DNA of 6,651 bases from Candidatus Aenigmatarchaeota archaeon (GTDB taxonomy: Archaea > Aenigmatarchaeota > Aenigmatarchaeia > PWEA01), in NCBI GenBank assembly GCA_003550625.1, contig PUKU01000081.1, forward strand, positions 1 through 6,651, read 5' to 3'. Within the stretch, counting starts at the first letter, position 1; every line of letters begins with the position of its first letter. Of this stretch, positions 5,500 to 6,651 are shown one piece after another. The notes under the pieces are model-generated. The model had not been told where the DNA came from, made no database searches, and saw nothing but the letters and a program-made list of their open reading frames with translations. The position numbers and the translations under genes are program-made.

Positions 5500-5682
5500 A
5501 TGGTTATGGGCTGTGATATTTGTGGCGAAGAAGATAGTCTTTTGGAGGCCAACCACAGGAAAATGGGTAAGGTGATGGTCTGTAGGAAATGCTGGTCCGA
5601 ACTCTACAGGAAAAACAAAATGGTTACAGGCAGTGGTGGTTGTTCAACATGTTCTTCGTTCTGCGGCTCATGTGGTTTTTGA
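5500..5682 (+). CDS. Small cysteine-rich (zinc-ribbon-like) protein
   Basis: A 60-aa protein with eight cysteines in two groups. C5-X2-C8 and C28-X2-C31 form a four-Cys zinc-ribbon-like knuckle around a basic middle that also holds H19. A C-terminal cluster, CSTCSSFCGSC (C48, C51, C55, C58), follows a Gly/Ser linker and is the last thing before GF and the stop. The first module looks structural; the second could bind a metal or Fe-S cluster, or act as thiols for the adjacent thioredoxin. I do not recognise a named family. The ATG at 5500 is chosen from box A spacing; the in-frame ATG at 5452 lies inside the preceding gene and would add 16 unrelated hydrophobic residues. The ATG at 5506 is a close alternative. 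The thioredoxin gene starts 12 nt after its stop, so it very likely leads that operon. Confidence 0.75.
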   Translation: MVMGCDICGEEDSLLEANHRKMGKVMVCRKCWSELYRKNKMVTGSGGCSTCSSFCGSCGF

Positions 5683-5683
5683 A

Positions 5684-5691
5684 GAGGTGAT
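5684..5691 (+). promoter_or_regulatory. Strong Shine-Dalgarno of the thioredoxin gene
   Basis: GAGGTGAT lies just before the ATG at 5695 with 3 nt of spacing. It is an eight-base match to the expected archaeal anti-SD complement and shows that this operon-internal gene uses SD-dependent initiation. Confidence 0.75.
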
Positions 5692-5694
5692 AAT

Positions 5695-6018
5695 ATGGCT
5701 CTGAAAAATGCAAATGATGATGACTTCGACGAGAAGGTAGTAAAAACTTCAAAGGAAAAACCCGTTTTGGTGGATTTCTGGGCAGAATGGTGTATGCCAT
5801 GTCAGCAGTTGAAGCCGACTATCGAGGAGATAGGCAAGGAAAGGGATGATATAGACGTGGTCAAGGTAAACATAGACGTAGCCGAGGAGAAACCACAGGA
5901 GTATGGCGTGAGAAGTGTTCCCAACGTAAACCTGTTTGTTGACGGAGAAGTCATCGATAGCTTTGTTGGAAACAGAACCAAGGAAGACATAAACGAATGG
6001 ATAGATGAAAGAATTTGA
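5695..6018 (+). CDS. trxA: Thioredoxin (WCMPC active site)
   Basis: A small cytosolic dithiol-disulfide oxidoreductase of 107 aa, the standard thioredoxin length. The fold is easy to follow: LVDFWAEWCMPC (25-36) with the catalytic cysteines C33 and C36 and the buried acid D27, then the VKVNID strand, the cis-proline loop RSVPN (73-77, P76), and FVDGEVIDSFVG (81-92). The dipeptide between the cysteines is Met-Pro instead of the canonical Gly-Pro, and Asn replaces the usual Thr after the cis-proline; both positions touch the active site and could shift redox potential or partner choice. The gene has a strong SD and lies between the Cys-rich gene and the reductase, its expected electron donor. 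There is no signal peptide. The function call is secure; the physiological substrates are not. Confidence 0.95.
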   Translation: MALKNANDDDFDEKVVKTSKEKPVLVDFWAEWCMPCQQLKPTIEEIGKERDDIDVVKVNIDVAEEKPQEYGVRSVPNVNLFVDGEVIDSFVGNRTKEDINEWIDERI

Positions 6019-6027
6019 GGTTTTAGA

Positions 6028-6651
6028 ATGTACGATCTTGTAGTTGTAGGTGCAGGGCCGGCTGGTTATACTGCAGCACTGTACGCTAAAAGATACGACC
6101 TAGATGTAGTTGTCGTGGGCGAGGAGTTCGGTGGTCTCTGTAGTGAGGCCTATATCGTTGAGAACTGGCCAGGTTCCAAGGAGATCGAAGGCAGGGAACT
6201 GACGGAGAGGATGAAAGAGCAGATAGAGGATATAGGAGTAGAGGTAAAGCAGAAAAAGATCAAGAGGATAGACAGAGGAGACACGTTTGTTCTGGAAGCG
6301 GAGGACGAAAAGTTCGAAGCACACTCCGTTTTACTTGCTCTTGGAGCCGACAAGAGAAGACTGAACATAGAGGGTGAAAAGGAACTTGTTGGTAAAGGAG
6401 TCAGTTACTGTGTAACCTGTGACGGTCCACTTTACAGAAACAAGAGGGTTGCCGTTATAGGAGGCGCCGACTCCGGCCTTAAGGCTGCCACGCTTCTGGC
6501 CAAGTATGCCGAAAAGGTTTATGTTTTCGAGGCGACGGATGAGATGAAGGCGGAGAAGATAATGATAGAGCGGTGCAAGCAAAACGATAAGATAGAACTG
6601 AATACAGGAACAGTGCCGAAGAGGTTCGTAGGCGACGAGTACCTGGAGAAG
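6028..6651 (+). CDS. Thioredoxin reductase-like FAD protein (5' part, cut at window edge)
   Basis: The first 208 residues of a low-molecular-weight thioredoxin reductase, normally about 300-320 aa, so roughly two thirds is present. Visible are the FAD-binding GAGPAG (8-13), the isoalloxazine-side GGLCSEAYIVENWPG (35-49), the redox-active CVTC (128-131, with D132 and G133), and the second Rossmann motif IGGADSG (144-150). The expected GGGDSA is altered there. The HRRxxxR motif that holds the 2'-phosphate of NADPH is absent: the corresponding stretch is VFEATDEMKAEK (166-177), with acid where Arg is expected. It probably reduces the thioredoxin encoded just upstream, but with NADH or another donor rather than NADPH. 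GAGGT overlaps the thioredoxin stop and serves as SD for the ATG at 6028. Confidence is high for family, low for cofactor. Confidence 0.9.
   Translation, partial: MYDLVVVGAGPAGYTAALYAKRYDLDVVVVGEEFGGLCSEAYIVENWPGSKEIEGRELTERMKEQIEDIGVEVKQKKIKRIDRGDTFVLEAEDEKFEAHSVLLALGADKRRLNIEGEKELVGKGVSYCVTCDGPLYRNKRVAVIGGADSGLKAATLLAKYAEKVYVFEATDEMKAEKIMIERCKQNDKIELNTGTVPKRFVGDEYLEK

Noticed and set aside
1..6651. CRISPR arrays, tRNA or rRNA genes, transposons, inverted terminal repeats
   Set aside because: I saw no regularly spaced repeats, cloverleaf-like segments, transposase motifs or paired terminal repeats on either strand.

Overview
This is an archaeal window. The main marker is a complete class 1 archaeal/eukaryotic release factor (aRF1). 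Supporting signs are TATA-like box A elements 22-28 nt before first-gene start codons, GGTGAT/GAGGTGAT Shine-Dalgarno (SD) sites before downstream genes, and coding dominated by AGA/AGG (Arg) and ATA (Ile). The cytosolic proteins are not strongly acidic, whereas two proteins predicted to face outside are extremely acidic. The FAD reductase resembles those of uncultivated DPANN-type archaea as I remember them, but lineage below Archaea is a weak inference.

Layout. Positions 2-139 hold the 3' end of an unrecognised gene. aRF1 follows at 168-1382 (+). Converging on it with a 1-nt gap is a minus-strand pair, a TatD-family metal-dependent hydrolase (2673-1903) followed by a NYN/PIN-like nuclease-domain protein (1872-1384). 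Further right on the minus strand is a six-helix ferric-reductase-like/MsrQ-like membrane protein (3355-2714). A divergent promoter region of about 180 bp separates it from a plus-strand gene (3533-4150) for a membrane-anchored protein. That protein has one cytoplasmic C2H2 zinc finger, one membrane helix and an acidic outside domain. Next come an exported acidic protein with a LEA2/WHy-like region (4268-4867) and a four-helix membrane protein (4860-5468), which overlap by 8 nt. The window ends with a 60-aa cysteine-rich protein (5500-5682), a thioredoxin (5695-6018) and a thioredoxin-reductase-like flavoprotein cut by the window edge (6028 onward).

How the genes may work together. The left half is housekeeping: translation termination and nucleic-acid or metal-hydrolase functions. 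From about 2.7 kb the content changes to envelope and thiol/redox proteins: a probable heme-b membrane protein, a tethered zinc finger with a Dsb-like outside domain, an exported protein with its membrane partner, and a thioredoxin/reductase operon with a Cys-rich leader gene. A joint role in envelope redox homeostasis is a hypothesis from proximity and family resemblance only. The most reliable structural observation is the start-site pattern: promoter-proximal genes look leaderless, with box A centred 22-28 nt before ATG, while operon-internal genes mostly carry clear SD sites. No RNA genes, CRISPR arrays, insertion sequences or tRNA-like attachment sites were seen.
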